A DNA stretch of 64,000 nt, taken from Brucella haematophila (GTDB taxonomy: Bacteria > Pseudomonadota > Alphaproteobacteria > Rhizobiales > Rhizobiaceae). Positions 9,747-17,973 of the stretch are shown here, piece after piece. The stretch covers positions 62,001 through 126,000 of the forward strand of contig NZ_VCPE01000014.1 in assembly GCF_005938105.1 (NCBI RefSeq), read 5' to 3'. How positions within the stretch are numbered: position 1 is the stretch's first letter; each line of letters begins with the position of its first letter. The position numbers and the translations under genes were made by a program. Under the pieces are notes generated by a model. That model searched no databases. It saw only the letters and a list, made by a program, of their open reading frames with translations, and had not been told where the DNA came from.

Positions 9747-11039
9747 ATGGGTGTTGAAGTAACGCGTCTTCCCAACGGGTTGACGATAGCCACCGATACC
9801 ATGTCACATGTGGAAAGCGTGGCGCTGGGAATCTGGGTTAAAGCTGGCGCGAGAAACGAAGCCGCCGACCGGCACGGTATAGCTCACTTACTCGAACATA
9901 TGGCCTTCAAGGGCACGGAAAACCGCACTGCCTGGCAAATTGCATCGGATATCGAAGATGTCGGCGGCGAGATCAATGCCGCTACCAGCGTCGAAACCAC
10001 ATCCTATTATGCCCGCGTGATGCGCGATGACATGCCGCTCGCCATCGATATTCTCTCCGACATCCTGACCGCATCGAAGTTCGACGAAGACGAACTTGAG
10101 CGCGAGAAGCAGGTGATCATGCAGGAGATCGGCGCAGCGCATGACACGCCGGACGATATCGTCTTCGACCGTTTCACCGAAACCGCCTATCGTCACCAGC
10201 CCATCGGCCGCGCCATTCTCGGCGAGCCGGACACGGTGATGTCCTTTTCCTCTGCCGACCTGCGCCAATATATGGACGAGCAGTACAGCGCCGACCGCAT
10301 GGTCGTGACGGCTGCCGGCGGCGTGGACCACGATGCTTTCGTCAAGGAAGTTGAAAAGCGTCTCGGCGGCTTCCGCGCCCATAACACGGCGCCGACCCTT
10401 GACCTTGCGACCTATGTCGGCGGCGATTTCCGCGAAAACCGCGAATTGATGGATGCGCAGGTTCTGATCGGCTTTGAAGGCCGTGCCTATCATGTGCGTG
10501 ACTTCTACGCCTCGCAGCTCCTGTCCATGGTACTGGGCGGCGGCATGTCCTCGCGTCTGTTCCAGGAAGTGCGCGAAAAGCGCGGCCTGTGCTATTCGGT
10601 CTATGCGTTCCACTGGGGCTTTTCGGATACGGGCCTGTTCGGCATCCATGCCGCCACGGGTCGCGACGAACTGGTCGAACTGGTTCCGGTCATCATTGAC
10701 GAACTGCACAAGGCAGCGGATTCGATCAGCATCGAAGAAGTCAATCGCGCCCGCGCGCAATATCGCGCCAGCCTTCTCATGTCGCAGGAAAGTGCGGCCA
10801 GCCGCGCAGGCCAGCTTGCCCGCCAGTTCCTGCTTTATGGCCGCCCGGTCGACAATAACGAGCTGATGGAACGTCTTTCCCTGATCACGCCGGAACGCCT
10901 GACGGATCTCGCAGGTCGCCTGTTCCTCGACAACAAGCCGACCATCGCAGGCGTCGGTCCGGTTGGCCGCCTGATGAGCTTTGACGATCTGTCCGATGCG
11001 CTTTCAACCAATGCGCATAAGAGGAAGATAGCTGTTTAA
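9747..11039 (+). CDS. M16-family zinc metalloprotease (processing-peptidase-like)
   Basis: 430 residues. The inverted zinc motif HLLEH is at residues 47-51 and the probable third ligand is E127 in VIMQEIG, the 76-residue spacing typical of M16B enzymes. The fold is two repeated lobes; the second half carries GGGMSSRLFQEVREKRGLCY. Relatives are single-chain, cytosolic or periplasmic peptidases akin to the beta subunit of mitochondrial processing peptidase; no signal peptide is visible here. The ATG at 9747 is chosen over an in-frame ATG at 9681 because AGGGAG lies 10 bases before it and family homology begins there (MGVEVTRLPNGL). Its stop abuts an octamer-repeat element. Confidence 0.93.
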   Translation: MGVEVTRLPNGLTIATDTMSHVESVALGIWVKAGARNEAADRHGIAHLLEHMAFKGTENRTAWQIASDIEDVGGEINAATSVETTSYYARVMRDDMPLAIDILSDILTASKFDEDELEREKQVIMQEIGAAHDTPDDIVFDRFTETAYRHQPIGRAILGEPDTVMSFSSADLRQYMDEQYSADRMVVTAAGGVDHDAFVKEVEKRLGGFRAHNTAPTLDLATYVGGDFRENRELMDAQVLIGFEGRAYHVRDFYASQLLSMVLGGGMSSRLFQEVREKRGLCYSVYAFHWGFSDTGLFGIHAATGRDELVELVPVIIDELHKAADSISIEEVNRARAQYRASLLMSQESAASRAGQLARQFLLYGRPVDNNELMERLSLITPERLTDLAGRLFLDNKPTIAGVGPVGRLMSFDDLSDALSTNAHKRKIAV

Positions 11040-11040
11040 G

Positions 11041-11131
11041 GCAGTAGGGGAATAAGGGAATAGGGGAGTATGTGGCCGTGAAGATTTCGTTTTTCCTATT
11101 CCCCTACTCACCTATTCCCCTACTCCCCTAA
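11041..11131. repeat. Inverted octamer-repeat element 1
   Basis: The left arm has octamers GGGGAATA, AGGGAATA and GGGGAGTA; after a ~24-bp spacer the right arm carries their complements (TATTCCCC, TACTCACC, TATTCCCC, TACTCCCC). The arms can pair into a long hairpin. A related element lies at 16078-16253. Brucella genomes are known for octamer VNTRs (HOOF-Prints, AGGGCAGT); these units have the same length but a different sequence. Confidence 0.85.
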
Positions 11132-11136
11132 CTCCA

Positions 11137-11757
11137 ATGATCGGCCTGTCGTTCCGGCGCAATAATCCGACTATTCTGCGTGGACCGCGCATTTATCTGC
11201 GCGAGCCCATGATGGGCGATTTTGCGGGCTGGTCCAATTTGCGTGAGCAAAGCCGGGCCTTTCTGTCTCCATGGGAGCCGACCTGGCCCGACGACGATCT
11301 GACGAAAAGCGCCTTCCGCTACCGGATGCGGCGTTTTCAGGAAGAAATTTCTGCCGGAACCGGCTATCCTTTCTTCATTTTCCGCAACAGCGACAACCGC
11401 ATTCTCGGCGGTATCACGCTCGGCAATATCCGCCGCGGAGTAGGACAGAACGGCATGATCGGCTATTGGAGCGGCGCTCCTTTCGCGGGCAAAGGCTATA
11501 TGACAGAGGCACTGTCTCTGGTTATCCCCTTTGCATTCGACCAACTGCGGTTGCACAGGGTTGAAGCTGCCTGTATTCCCCATAATGTACGTTCGGTCCG
11601 GCTTCTCGAAAAAGCCGGATTTCAGAGAGAAGGACTGTTGCGCTCCTATCTCAAGATAAATGGCTTCTGGCAGGACCACCTGCTGTTTGCCCTCATAGAA
11701 AGCGACAAACGTATGTTGGATAGCCGCATGATCAATGGCAAGGTTGAACGCTCGTGA
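11137..11757 (+). CDS. GNAT-family N-acetyltransferase (RimJ/RimL-like)
   Basis: 206 residues. The acetyl-CoA pocket is visible around NGMIGYWSGAPFAGKGYMTEAL (about residues 107-128), followed by IPFAFDQLRLHRVEAACIP and the late ARSVRLLEKAGF-like segment NVRSVRLLEKAGF. This arrangement is that of RimJ-like enzymes that acetylate protein N-termini or small amines; the substrate is unknown. The start codon has no Shine-Dalgarno: the octamer element ends six bases before it. The 3' end overlaps the next gene by four bases (GTGA), so the pair is likely co-transcribed and translationally coupled. Confidence 0.88.
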   Translation: MIGLSFRRNNPTILRGPRIYLREPMMGDFAGWSNLREQSRAFLSPWEPTWPDDDLTKSAFRYRMRRFQEEISAGTGYPFFIFRNSDNRILGGITLGNIRRGVGQNGMIGYWSGAPFAGKGYMTEALSLVIPFAFDQLRLHRVEAACIPHNVRSVRLLEKAGFQREGLLRSYLKINGFWQDHLLFALIESDKRMLDSRMINGKVERS

Positions 11758-14651
11758 GGGGTCTTTCTGAAAAGCTTTTCCAGAACGCCGCGCGTTTTCT
11801 CGCGCTGATCGTCCTTCTGGCCTTTTCGACCGTCCATGCGTCTGCCGTCGAACCGATCAAGATATCCAAGGACGACACCGCCCTTGATCTGTCGCGCGCC
11901 GTTGAACTTATCCGCAACAAGGGTGAAAGCGTTCAGGTTTCCACCGCGCCCGGCCCCGATGGCATCGTGCGCCGCATCGAAGTGCAGGCCGACCAGAACA
12001 GCAATGCATCCGGCGACTGGGCTGCTTTCTCCATCGCCAATCCGACCGACCAGCAGATCGACCGCCTGATCGTCGCGCCGCATTTCCGTCTCGTCGGTTC
12101 CGGCATCATCTGGCCTGATCTCGGCTCGCCGCGTATTGCGTCGATCACCCCCAGCGAAGGCTTTGCGCTCGACCGCCAGCCAAGCGCCGACGCGGATGTG
12201 TTCCGCATCACGATCAATCCGGGCAGCGTCGTCACCTTCGTCGCCGAGCTTTCCTCGCATAATCTGCCGCAGCTCTACCTGTGGGAACCGGAAGCCTACA
12301 AGGACACCGTCAATTCCTACACGCTCTATCGCGGCATCCTGCTTGGCATTTCAGGCCTGCTGGCGCTGTTTCTGACCATTCTTTTCGTCGTCAAGGGCAC
12401 CTCGTTGTTCCCCGCCACGGCAGCGCTGGCCTGGGCGGTTCTCGCCTATATCTGCGTCGATTTCGGGTTCTGGAACAAGCTGATGGAAATCACGCCCGGA
12501 AACGAACAGATATGGCGGGCGGGCACAGAGGTGGCGCTGGCCGCGTCGCTGGTGATTTTCCTCTTCGCCTATCTCAACCTCAACCGCTGGCACGACCATT
12601 TCAGCTATGGCGCGGTGACATGGGTTCTGGGCTTGCTGGCGCTTGCTGGCGTTGCGGTTTTTGATCCACCCATCGCTTCGGGCATTGCCCGTATTTCGCT
12701 CGCACTCACCGTCGTTTCCGGCGTCGCAATCATCGGCTATCTCGCGGTGAAGGGATATGACCGGGCGGTCATGCTGATACCCGCCTGGCTTCTCACATTA
12801 ATATGGCTGCTCGGCGCATGGATGGCCGTCACCGGTCGCCTCGATAATGACATTGTCCAACCGGCGCTTGGCGGCGGCCTCGTTCTCATCGTGCTTCTGA
12901 TCGGCTTTACCGTCATGCAGCACGCCTTTGCAGGCGGCGCGCTCCAGCAAGGGCTGCTGTCCGACATGGAACGGCAGGCGCTCGCCGTCATCGGTGCGGG
13001 CGATATCGTCTGGGACTGGGATGTGCCGCGCGACCGCGTGGTCACGACGCCGGACATCGCCAACCAGCTCGGCAATACGGCAAGCAGTTTGCAGGGTCCG
13101 GTGCGCAACTGGCTGCCGGTCATGCATTCCGACGACCGTGATCGTTTCCGCTCGACGCTCGACGCCATTCTGGAAAACCGTCGCGGACGCATCGGCCAGA
13201 TCTTCCGCCTGCGCGCCAATGACGGCCATTACCATTGGTATGCGCTGCGTGCCCGTCCGGTGATCGGTTCGGATGGCGAAGTCGTGCGTTGCGTCGGCAC
13301 GCTGGTCAACGTGACCGAACAGAAGAAAGCCGAAGAGCGTCTGCTGCACGATGCCGTACACGACAATCTGACCGGCCTGCCCAATCGCGAGCTTTTCCTC
13401 GACCGTCTGAGCAATGTGATGAACATGGCGCGCGGCGAGAACAATCTGCACCCGACCGTGTTCATGATCGATATCGACCGCTTCAAGCAGGTCAATGATA
13501 GTCTGGGCATGTCGGCGGGCGACACGATCCTTCTGACCATTTCGCGCCGGCTGGCCCGCCTGATGAAGCCACAGGACACGCTGTCGCGTCTGTCTTCCGA
13601 CCAGTTCGGTTTGCTGCTTGCCTCCGAAAGCGATCCGGGTCGCATCGCAGCCTTTGCGGAAGCGCTGCGTCAGGCCACCCGCGCGCCGATTGCCTATGCC
13701 AAGCGCGAGATCGTTCTGACTGCCTCTGTCGGCCTCATCACCTGGACGAAAACCGCAACCACGGCGGAAGATTTCGTGAAGGATGCGGAACTGGCCATGT
13801 ATCAGGCCAAGCGCTTTGGCGGCGACCGGATTGAGCCGTTCCGCCCGGCTTTCCGCGCCATCGGCAGCGACAAGCTGCAGCTTGAATCCGATCTGCGCCG
13901 CGCACTTGAACGTGATGAAATCAGCATGGCCTACCAGCCAATCGTCAAGCTCGACGAAGGCACCATCGCCGGTTTCGAAGCGCTGATGCGCTGGGAACAT
14001 CCGCGCCGTGGCGCAATCTCTCCGTCGGAATTCATTCCGATTGCCGAGAATTCCGGCCTGATCGTGCAGCTTGGCCTTTTTGCGATACAGCGCGCCGCCG
14101 AAGACCTGTTCGCCTGGCAGGAACAGTTCCCGAAGCTCGACCTGTTCGTCTCGGTCAACCTGTCTTCCACGCAACTGATCCGGCAGGATCTCATCAACGA
14201 TGTCCGCTCCGTGCTGTCGCGTATTCACCTCAATCCGGGCAGCCTGAAGCTGGAACTGACCGAATCCGTCCTCATGGAAAATCCAGAGCAGTCAGCCCAT
14301 GTGCTGGCCCGCCTCAAGACCATGGGGATTGGCCTGTCGCTGGATGATTTCGGCACCGGCTATTCGTCGCTCGCCTATCTGACGCGCTTCCCGTTCGACA
14401 TCATCAAGATCGACCGCTCCTTCGTGAAGGGTGACCAACCACAGAAGACCACTCTGCTGCGTTCCATCGTCAGCATGGCGCATGATCTGGGTCTGGCGGT
14501 GGTGACGGAAGGTGTGGAGAGCGAAAGCGATGCGCTCCAGCTTCGCCAGATGGGCTGCGAATATGTGCAGAGCTTCATGTTCGGCCAGCCGACCAGCCGC
14601 GAAGATGCCACCCGCATGATCAAGGAACAGCTGGAAGCAGCGGCGGCGTGA
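11754..14651 (+). CDS. Membrane sensor with PAS, degenerate GGDEF and EAL domains (c-di-GMP phosphodiesterase)
   Basis: 965 residues, GTG start overlapping the upstream stop. Domains in order: signal peptide (1-~30), periplasmic domain resembling 7TMR-DISM extracellular domains (~35-190), seven or so hydrophobic helices (~195-405), PAS with PAC (~415-525), GGDEF-like (~530-690) and EAL (~700-955). The GGDEF catalytic loop reads SSDQF (residues 614-618), so cyclase activity is unlikely. The EAL part is intact: EALMRWE (E742), [37 protein letters not shown] phosphodiesterase at the inner membrane, perhaps tuned by the degenerate GGDEF, is expected. It may correspond to BpdA of B. melitensis. 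A broken copy of its 3' end lies at 15916-16072. Confidence 0.92.
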   Translation: MRGLSEKLFQNAARFLALIVLLAFSTVHASAVEPIKISKDDTALDLSRAVELIRNKGESVQVSTAPGPDGIVRRIEVQADQNSNASGDWAAFSIANPTDQQIDRLIVAPHFRLVGSGIIWPDLGSPRIASITPSEGFALDRQPSADADVFRITINPGSVVTFVAELSSHNLPQLYLWEPEAYKDTVNSYTLYRGILLGISGLLALFLTILFVVKGTSLFPATAALAWAVLAYICVDFGFWNKLMEITPGNEQIWRAGTEVALAASLVIFLFAYLNLNRWHDHFSYGAVTWVLGLLALAGVAVFDPPIASGIARISLALTVVSGVAIIGYLAVKGYDRAVMLIPAWLLTLIWLLGAWMAVTGRLDNDIVQPALGGGLVLIVLLIGFTVMQHAFAGGALQQGLLSDMERQALAVIGAGDIVWDWDVPRDRVVTTPDIANQLGNTASSLQGPVRNWLPVMHSDDRDRFRSTLDAILENRRGRIGQIFRLRANDGHYHWYALRARPVIGSDGEVVRCVGTLVNVTEQKKAEERLLHDAVHDNLTGLPNRELFLDRLSNVMNMARGENNLHPTVFMIDIDRFKQVNDSLGMSAGDTILLTISRRLARLMKPQDTLSRLSSDQFGLLLASESDPGRIAAFAEALRQATRAPIAYAKREIVLTASVGLITWTKTATTAEDFVKDAELAMYQAKRFGGDRIEPFRPAFRAIGSDKLQLESDLRRALERDEISMAYQPIVKLDEGTIAGFEALMRWEHPRRGAISPSEFIPIAENSGLIVQLGLFAIQRAAEDLFAWQEQFPKLDLFVSVNLSSTQLIRQDLINDVRSVLSRIHLNPGSLKLELTESVLMENPEQSAHVLARLKTMGIGLSLDDFGTGYSSLAYLTRFPFDIIKIDRSFVKGDQPQKTTLLRSIVSMAHDLGLAVVTEGVESESDALQLRQMGCEYVQSFMFGQPTSREDATRMIKEQLEAAAA

Positions 14652-14808
14652 TACGCCTACAAGGCAAATCCACCTTTTGAAGGATCAGATCACGGCCTTC
14701 TTTCGCGGCAATGATCGCGCCCGGATTTGGTATACCCGCGGTTTAAGAAACTGCTTTCTGACGACGACATTTCAGATCAAAGGTCTCGTATAATCTCGAC
14801 ACGAAATT

Positions 14809-15732
14809 TTACTTAAGTTTTACGGTCATAGTTCCATTGATTATACGTATATCGAATCTTTCGGCCACCTCATCTCCGACGATTTGCCTGTCATCAATAT
14901 ACAGGTAACCACCTTCTTGAAAGAAAGCCGCTCCAAATCCTGCAAGCCCAACCATTATCAGCTTTCCTTTGTTCTCGATCGGATTTCGTTGATTATCGGT
15001 CACTCTGAATATAAATTTCACATTAACAGGCGGCCCGCTGGTAAAGTCTATTGGAAACCTATTGTCATAAGCAGATATTTTTAATGACGCATCATATACA
15101 TTGCTATCATAAATCTCTTCTTTATCATCCAGAGACTGGCCTATATAAAACTTAAAAATGGGTGGTTTTTCATTAATCACTACTGTAGAAAATGACATAT
15201 TTGGTGAAGTAATTTCAATTTTTGAATTGTTCATGACAGATATATCTGTATTCAGAAGCTCCATAGTATAACTATCATTTATGTTTCCATAAACATTCAT
15301 TTTCAATTTTGAATTATCTTTTAACCTAATAGATCCACATAAATACAATTTCTGATTTGTATTTATTTCTATATAGCTAATTGATTTTGCTTCAATATCA
15401 CCAGATTCTAAAATAAAAAAACCAATAAATATTTTTAGGATGCCATCATTATGAGTATTTATCCATCCATTAAATTGTTGAAAGTTAGTTTTTGCAACTT
15501 CATCGCCATAACGTAAGCACAGTGTTCCATGTAATATTTCAACTGACGGTTTTTCCCAACTTATGGTACTCATATTTCCTTGCGCAAGAAGATTCAATTC
15601 ACCATCCATATTAACAGTTAATGATCCCTGATCTAATTCGAACGGGAAATCCGAACAATCGACAAATGTCTGACCAGCATATGTATCGTCAAATACATTA
15701 CCACCATACATATCCCATGGGAAATCACTCAT
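14809..15732 (-). CDS. AT-rich orphan protein, beta-rich, unknown function
   Basis: About 307 residues from ATG 15732 (MSDFPWDMYGG), which has GGAG seven bases upstream; an in-frame ATG at 15744 lacks one. I recognise no family. The protein is rich in alternating hydrophobic/polar strands and Asn/Asp/Gly turns (SKLKMNVYGN, NSKIEITSPN, GTMTVKLK), suggesting a beta-helix or beta-sandwich; there is no signal peptide or membrane helix. Base composition is foreign: for example only 12 of 60 bases at 15361-15420 are G or C, while neighbours are GC-rich. It lies inside a disturbed duplication of the EAL 3' end and has its own AT-rich upstream region. Recent horizontal acquisition is likely; an effector, surface or defence role cannot be supported. 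Confidence 0.7.
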   Translation of the reverse strand: MSDFPWDMYGGNVFDDTYAGQTFVDCSDFPFELDQGSLTVNMDGELNLLAQGNMSTISWEKPSVEILHGTLCLRYGDEVAKTNFQQFNGWINTHNDGILKIFIGFFILESGDIEAKSISYIEINTNQKLYLCGSIRLKDNSKLKMNVYGNINDSYTMELLNTDISVMNNSKIEITSPNMSFSTVVINEKPPIFKFYIGQSLDDKEEIYDSNVYDASLKISAYDNRFPIDFTSGPPVNVKFIFRVTDNQRNPIENKGKLIMVGLAGFGAAFFQEGGYLYIDDRQIVGDEVAERFDIRIINGTMTVKLK

Positions 15733-15767
15733 TAAAATCTCCATAATATTGTTTAAATAACATTGAT

Positions 15768-15795
15768 ACTATATTAATAATGTAAATACTTTAAA
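15768..15795 (-). promoter_or_regulatory. Possible sigma70-type promoter of the orphan gene
   Basis: Read on the minus strand, TTTAAA (15790-15795) and TATAGT (15768-15773) are 16 bases apart, about 36 bases before the chosen start codon. The surrounding DNA is very AT-rich, so chance matches are easy. Confidence 0.3.
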
Positions 15796-15857
15796 ACTGG
15801 CACTTTTTGCAGCAATATTCTATCTCACAAGAAGATGATGGGCTGAAGCTGTTGAAG

Positions 15858-15921
15858 CCCAAGCCACTCTTATCGGAGGGGAGAAAATAGAGACCGCCGA
15901 CCCGAGAAAGCGCTCGTCGCT
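15858..15921. pseudogene. Short remnant resembling part of yqgE
   Basis: Bases 15893-15921 match 16748-16776 inside yqgE at 23 of 29 positions without gaps, in the same orientation, and weaker similarity extends left (shared ATCGGA). It runs into the broken EAL copy at a GTC(G/A)CT microhomology. It looks like a decayed remnant of a duplicated yqgE; the short length makes this tentative. Confidence 0.45.
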
Positions 15922-16072
15922 GGATGATTTCGGCACCGGCTATTCGTCGCTCGCCAATCTGGCGCGCTTCCCGTTCGACATCATCAAGATCGACCACTCC
16001 TTCGTGAAGGGTGACCAACCGCGAAGAGGCACCCGCATGATCAAGGAACAGCTGGAAGCAGCGGCGGCGTGA
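15916..16072 (+). pseudogene. Broken copy of the 3' end of the GGDEF/EAL gene
   Basis: Bases 15916-16020 match 14336-14440 almost exactly (same offset of 1580). A 158-bp internal segment (14441-14598) is missing, joined at the similar sequences GACCAACC and GACCAGCC, and the copy then continues to the same TGA with a one-base deletion (GAAGAGGCACC for GAAGATGCCACC). It encodes only a fragment of the EAL active site and cannot be functional. Confidence 0.92.
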
Positions 16073-16077
16073 AGTTA

Positions 16078-16173
16078 GGGGAATAGGGGAATAGGGGAAT
16101 AGGGGAATAGGGGAATAGGGGAATAGGGGAATAGGGGAATAGGGGAATAGGGGAATAGGGGAATAGGGGAATA
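16078..16173. repeat. Twelve perfect tandem copies of GGGGAATA
   Basis: Twelve uninterrupted 8-bp units starting at 16078, 16086 and so on to 16166. Perfect short tandem arrays of this kind change copy number by slippage, so this is a probable VNTR. It begins five bases after the stop of the broken EAL copy and forms the left arm of the second inverted octamer element. Confidence 0.97.
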
Positions 16174-16253
16174 AAAACCGAATCAGATGAGCTGAAGCAA
16201 GTCCTTTTGACCTACTCCCTTACTGCCCTATTCCCCTACTCCCTTACCTCACG
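16174..16253. repeat. Spacer and right arm of inverted octamer element 2
   Basis: After a ~40-bp spacer the complements of the octamers appear at 16210-16249 (TACTCCCT, TACTGCCC, TATTCCCC, TACTCCCT). One unit reads ACTGCCCT, the exact complement of the HOOF-Print octamer AGGGCAGT. The arm overlaps the 3' end of yqgE (stop at 16249). Architecture matches element 1 at 11041-11131. Confidence 0.8.
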
Positions 16254-16851
16254 CATGTCCCGCATCGGAAACCAGCCGCGACATGTCGATGCCCATATGC
16301 ATCATGAGGCGCGAATATTTGCCTTCGATGTCGCTGTCGAAAAGCATGTCGAGCGGCGCATCGCAGCATAGCCAGCCATTGTCGGCCAGCTCGGCTTCAA
16401 GCTGCCCCGGCGCCCAGCCGGAATAACCCAGCGCCATCAAAACCTGCGCCGGACCCTTGCCGCCATAAATAGCGCGCAGAATATCGACCGTTGCGGTCAG
16501 GCAGACCTCTTCAGAAACCGGCATGGTGGAATCGACCATGTAATCGTCGGAATGCAGCACAAAGCCGCGCGTGCGATCCACCGGCCCGCCGTTGCGCACC
16601 ATCATATGCTGTGTGCGCTCGGGCAGTATAATCAGCTCATCCTCGTCAATCACGCCAATCTGGCGCAGAATATCCGGGAACCCGATCGGCTGAAGCTGGT
16701 TGATGATGAAGCCCATCGCGCCCTCATCGGAATGGGCGCAGATATAGACCACCGACCGGGCAAAACGCTCGTCACTCATGCCGGGCATGGCAAGCAGGAA
16801 TTGCCCGTTCAAGAACCCCTGCTCCTGGTTTGGCTTACGCATCGTGGTCAT
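16249..16851 (-). CDS. YqgE/AlgH family protein (UPF0301)
   Basis: 200 residues. Family features: N-terminal [40 protein letters not shown], then the GGPV turn and the segment [19 protein letters not shown] near residue 155, all characteristic of DUF179. It is cytosolic with no known enzymatic residues; relatives have been linked to alginate regulation in Pseudomonas (AlgH), but no biochemical role is established for most. The stop codon lies inside the right arm of the octamer element. A short decayed similarity to this gene lies at 15893-15921. It is divergent from the DsbD-N-like gene. Confidence 0.92.
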   Translation of the reverse strand: MTTMRKPNQEQGFLNGQFLLAMPGMSDERFARSVVYICAHSDEGAMGFIINQLQPIGFPDILRQIGVIDEDELIILPERTQHMMVRNGGPVDRTRGFVLHSDDYMVDSTMPVSEEVCLTATVDILRAIYGGKGPAQVLMALGYSGWAPGQLEAELADNGWLCCDAPLDMLFDSDIEGKYSRLMMHMGIDMSRLVSDAGHA

Positions 16852-16983
16852 GTTGATGAAGGTAGCAAGCCTGTAGAAAATAACAATGGGCGTCGCAAAT
16901 TTGTCTTCAAAGGACGCAAAAATATAATTGCTCCCAACAATGTTGGACTTGAAGCAACCATGATTTCATTTCATTTTTAAGTC

Positions 16984-17775
16984 ATGAAAACACGCTTGAA
17001 CATTCTCGCTCTCGGCTTGCTGGCAGCCTCGGCTTTGCCAGCGTACGCTTCGACCTCCGCCTGGACGGAAACCCCCGGCGGGCGTGTGCGCGTCATCATT
17101 GAGGATGGTACGGTTTCGGCTGAAGCCGGGCCTGGGCGCGAGATACGCGGCGCGTTGCAGATCGAGTTGCAGCCGGGATGGAAAACCTACTGGCGCAATC
17201 CGGGCGATGCTGGTGTGCCGCCACAGATCAATCTCGATGGAAACGCCAACGCCCAGATCGATTATCCCGCGCCGGTGCGGTTCGGTGGTGACGACGATGG
17301 CATCGGCTATAAGAAGCCGGTTTCTCTGCCCATCATCTTCAAGCTGCAGCCCAATGACACCCGCCTCAAGGGCCATGCCTTTCTCGGCGTTTGCGAACAT
17401 ATCTGCATTCCCGTGCAGGCAGAGTTCGACTTCCCCGTGAGTGAAAGCGCTGAATCCGCCGAGCCGCAGGCTATTGCTGCGCGCACCATCGTGGAAACAG
17501 CCTTCGGGCGTCTTCCTGCAACCGCTTCTCCCACTTTCGGTGTCAGTGCCGTGAAGCGTGATGAGGAAACCGCAATCTTCACATTGGCCGTGCCGGACCC
17601 GAAAGCGCCTGCCGAGCTTTTTGTCGCCAGCGACAAGCTTCGCCTCTCCGATCCGGTCGCCTCCGATGGCCACAACTTCACTATAAAAGTCAAGGGTGAT
17701 GCGCGGTATGCAACCGTCGACTACACCATCGTGCAGAATGGCAAGGCAGTGTCAGGACAGGTCACACTCGACTGA
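16984..17775 (+). CDS. DsbD N-terminal-domain-like periplasmic thiol protein
   Basis: 263 residues. A signal peptide (MKTRLNILALGLLAASALPAYAS) is followed by an Ig-like beta domain resembling the DsbD alpha domain: GWKTYWRNPGDAG and the cysteine pair in GVCEHICIPVQAEF near residue 140. In DsbD this pair passes electrons to periplasmic substrates; here the transmembrane and thioredoxin domains of DsbD are absent, so the protein must take electrons from another partner or serve a different role such as copper or cytochrome maturation. A small ATG start at 16984 follows the divergent gap with yqgE. Confidence 0.85.
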   Translation: MKTRLNILALGLLAASALPAYASTSAWTETPGGRVRVIIEDGTVSAEAGPGREIRGALQIELQPGWKTYWRNPGDAGVPPQINLDGNANAQIDYPAPVRFGGDDDGIGYKKPVSLPIIFKLQPNDTRLKGHAFLGVCEHICIPVQAEFDFPVSESAESAEPQAIAARTIVETAFGRLPATASPTFGVSAVKRDEETAIFTLAVPDPKAPAELFVASDKLRLSDPVASDGHNFTIKVKGDARYATVDYTIVQNGKAVSGQVTLD

Positions 17776-17875
17776 TCCCGGCGATTTCTGCTTCGCCTGA
17801 AGCGGCTGCCCATCCTCCCCTATTTTGATGGCGACATCAGCGTTTTGAAATTGTCGAGCGCCCCGTTATCGGTTT

Positions 17876-17920
17876 AACTGTCGCGGCTCGCGCTTCGCGG
17901 CGCGGCAACGACAGTTTTAA
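17876..17920 (+). terminator. Hairpin downstream of the DsbD-N-like gene
   Basis: AACTGTCG and CGACAGTT enclose a GC-rich inner stem (CGGCTCGCG / CGCGGCGCGG region) and are followed by TTAAAATC. It could terminate the upstream gene; it could instead be an operator-like palindrome before the peroxiredoxin gene. Confidence 0.45.
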
Positions 17921-17973
17921 AATCAGGCAGCGGACCAGACGGCAATTTGTCCCCTGCCCTCAGGAGAAAACAG

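Noticed and set aside
12798-14228. 476-codon open frame on the minus strand inside the GGDEF/EAL gene
   Set aside because: Antisense shadow; the plus-strand protein has complete recognised domains.
14652-16072. Islet considered as a site-specific phage or island integration restoring the gene end
   Set aside because: No tRNA, integrase or identical att core; the second EAL end has an internal deletion and frameshift, so it does not restore the gene.
16078-16173. Tandem array considered as a CRISPR
   Set aside because: Units are 8 bp, contiguous and without unique spacers; no cas genes nearby.
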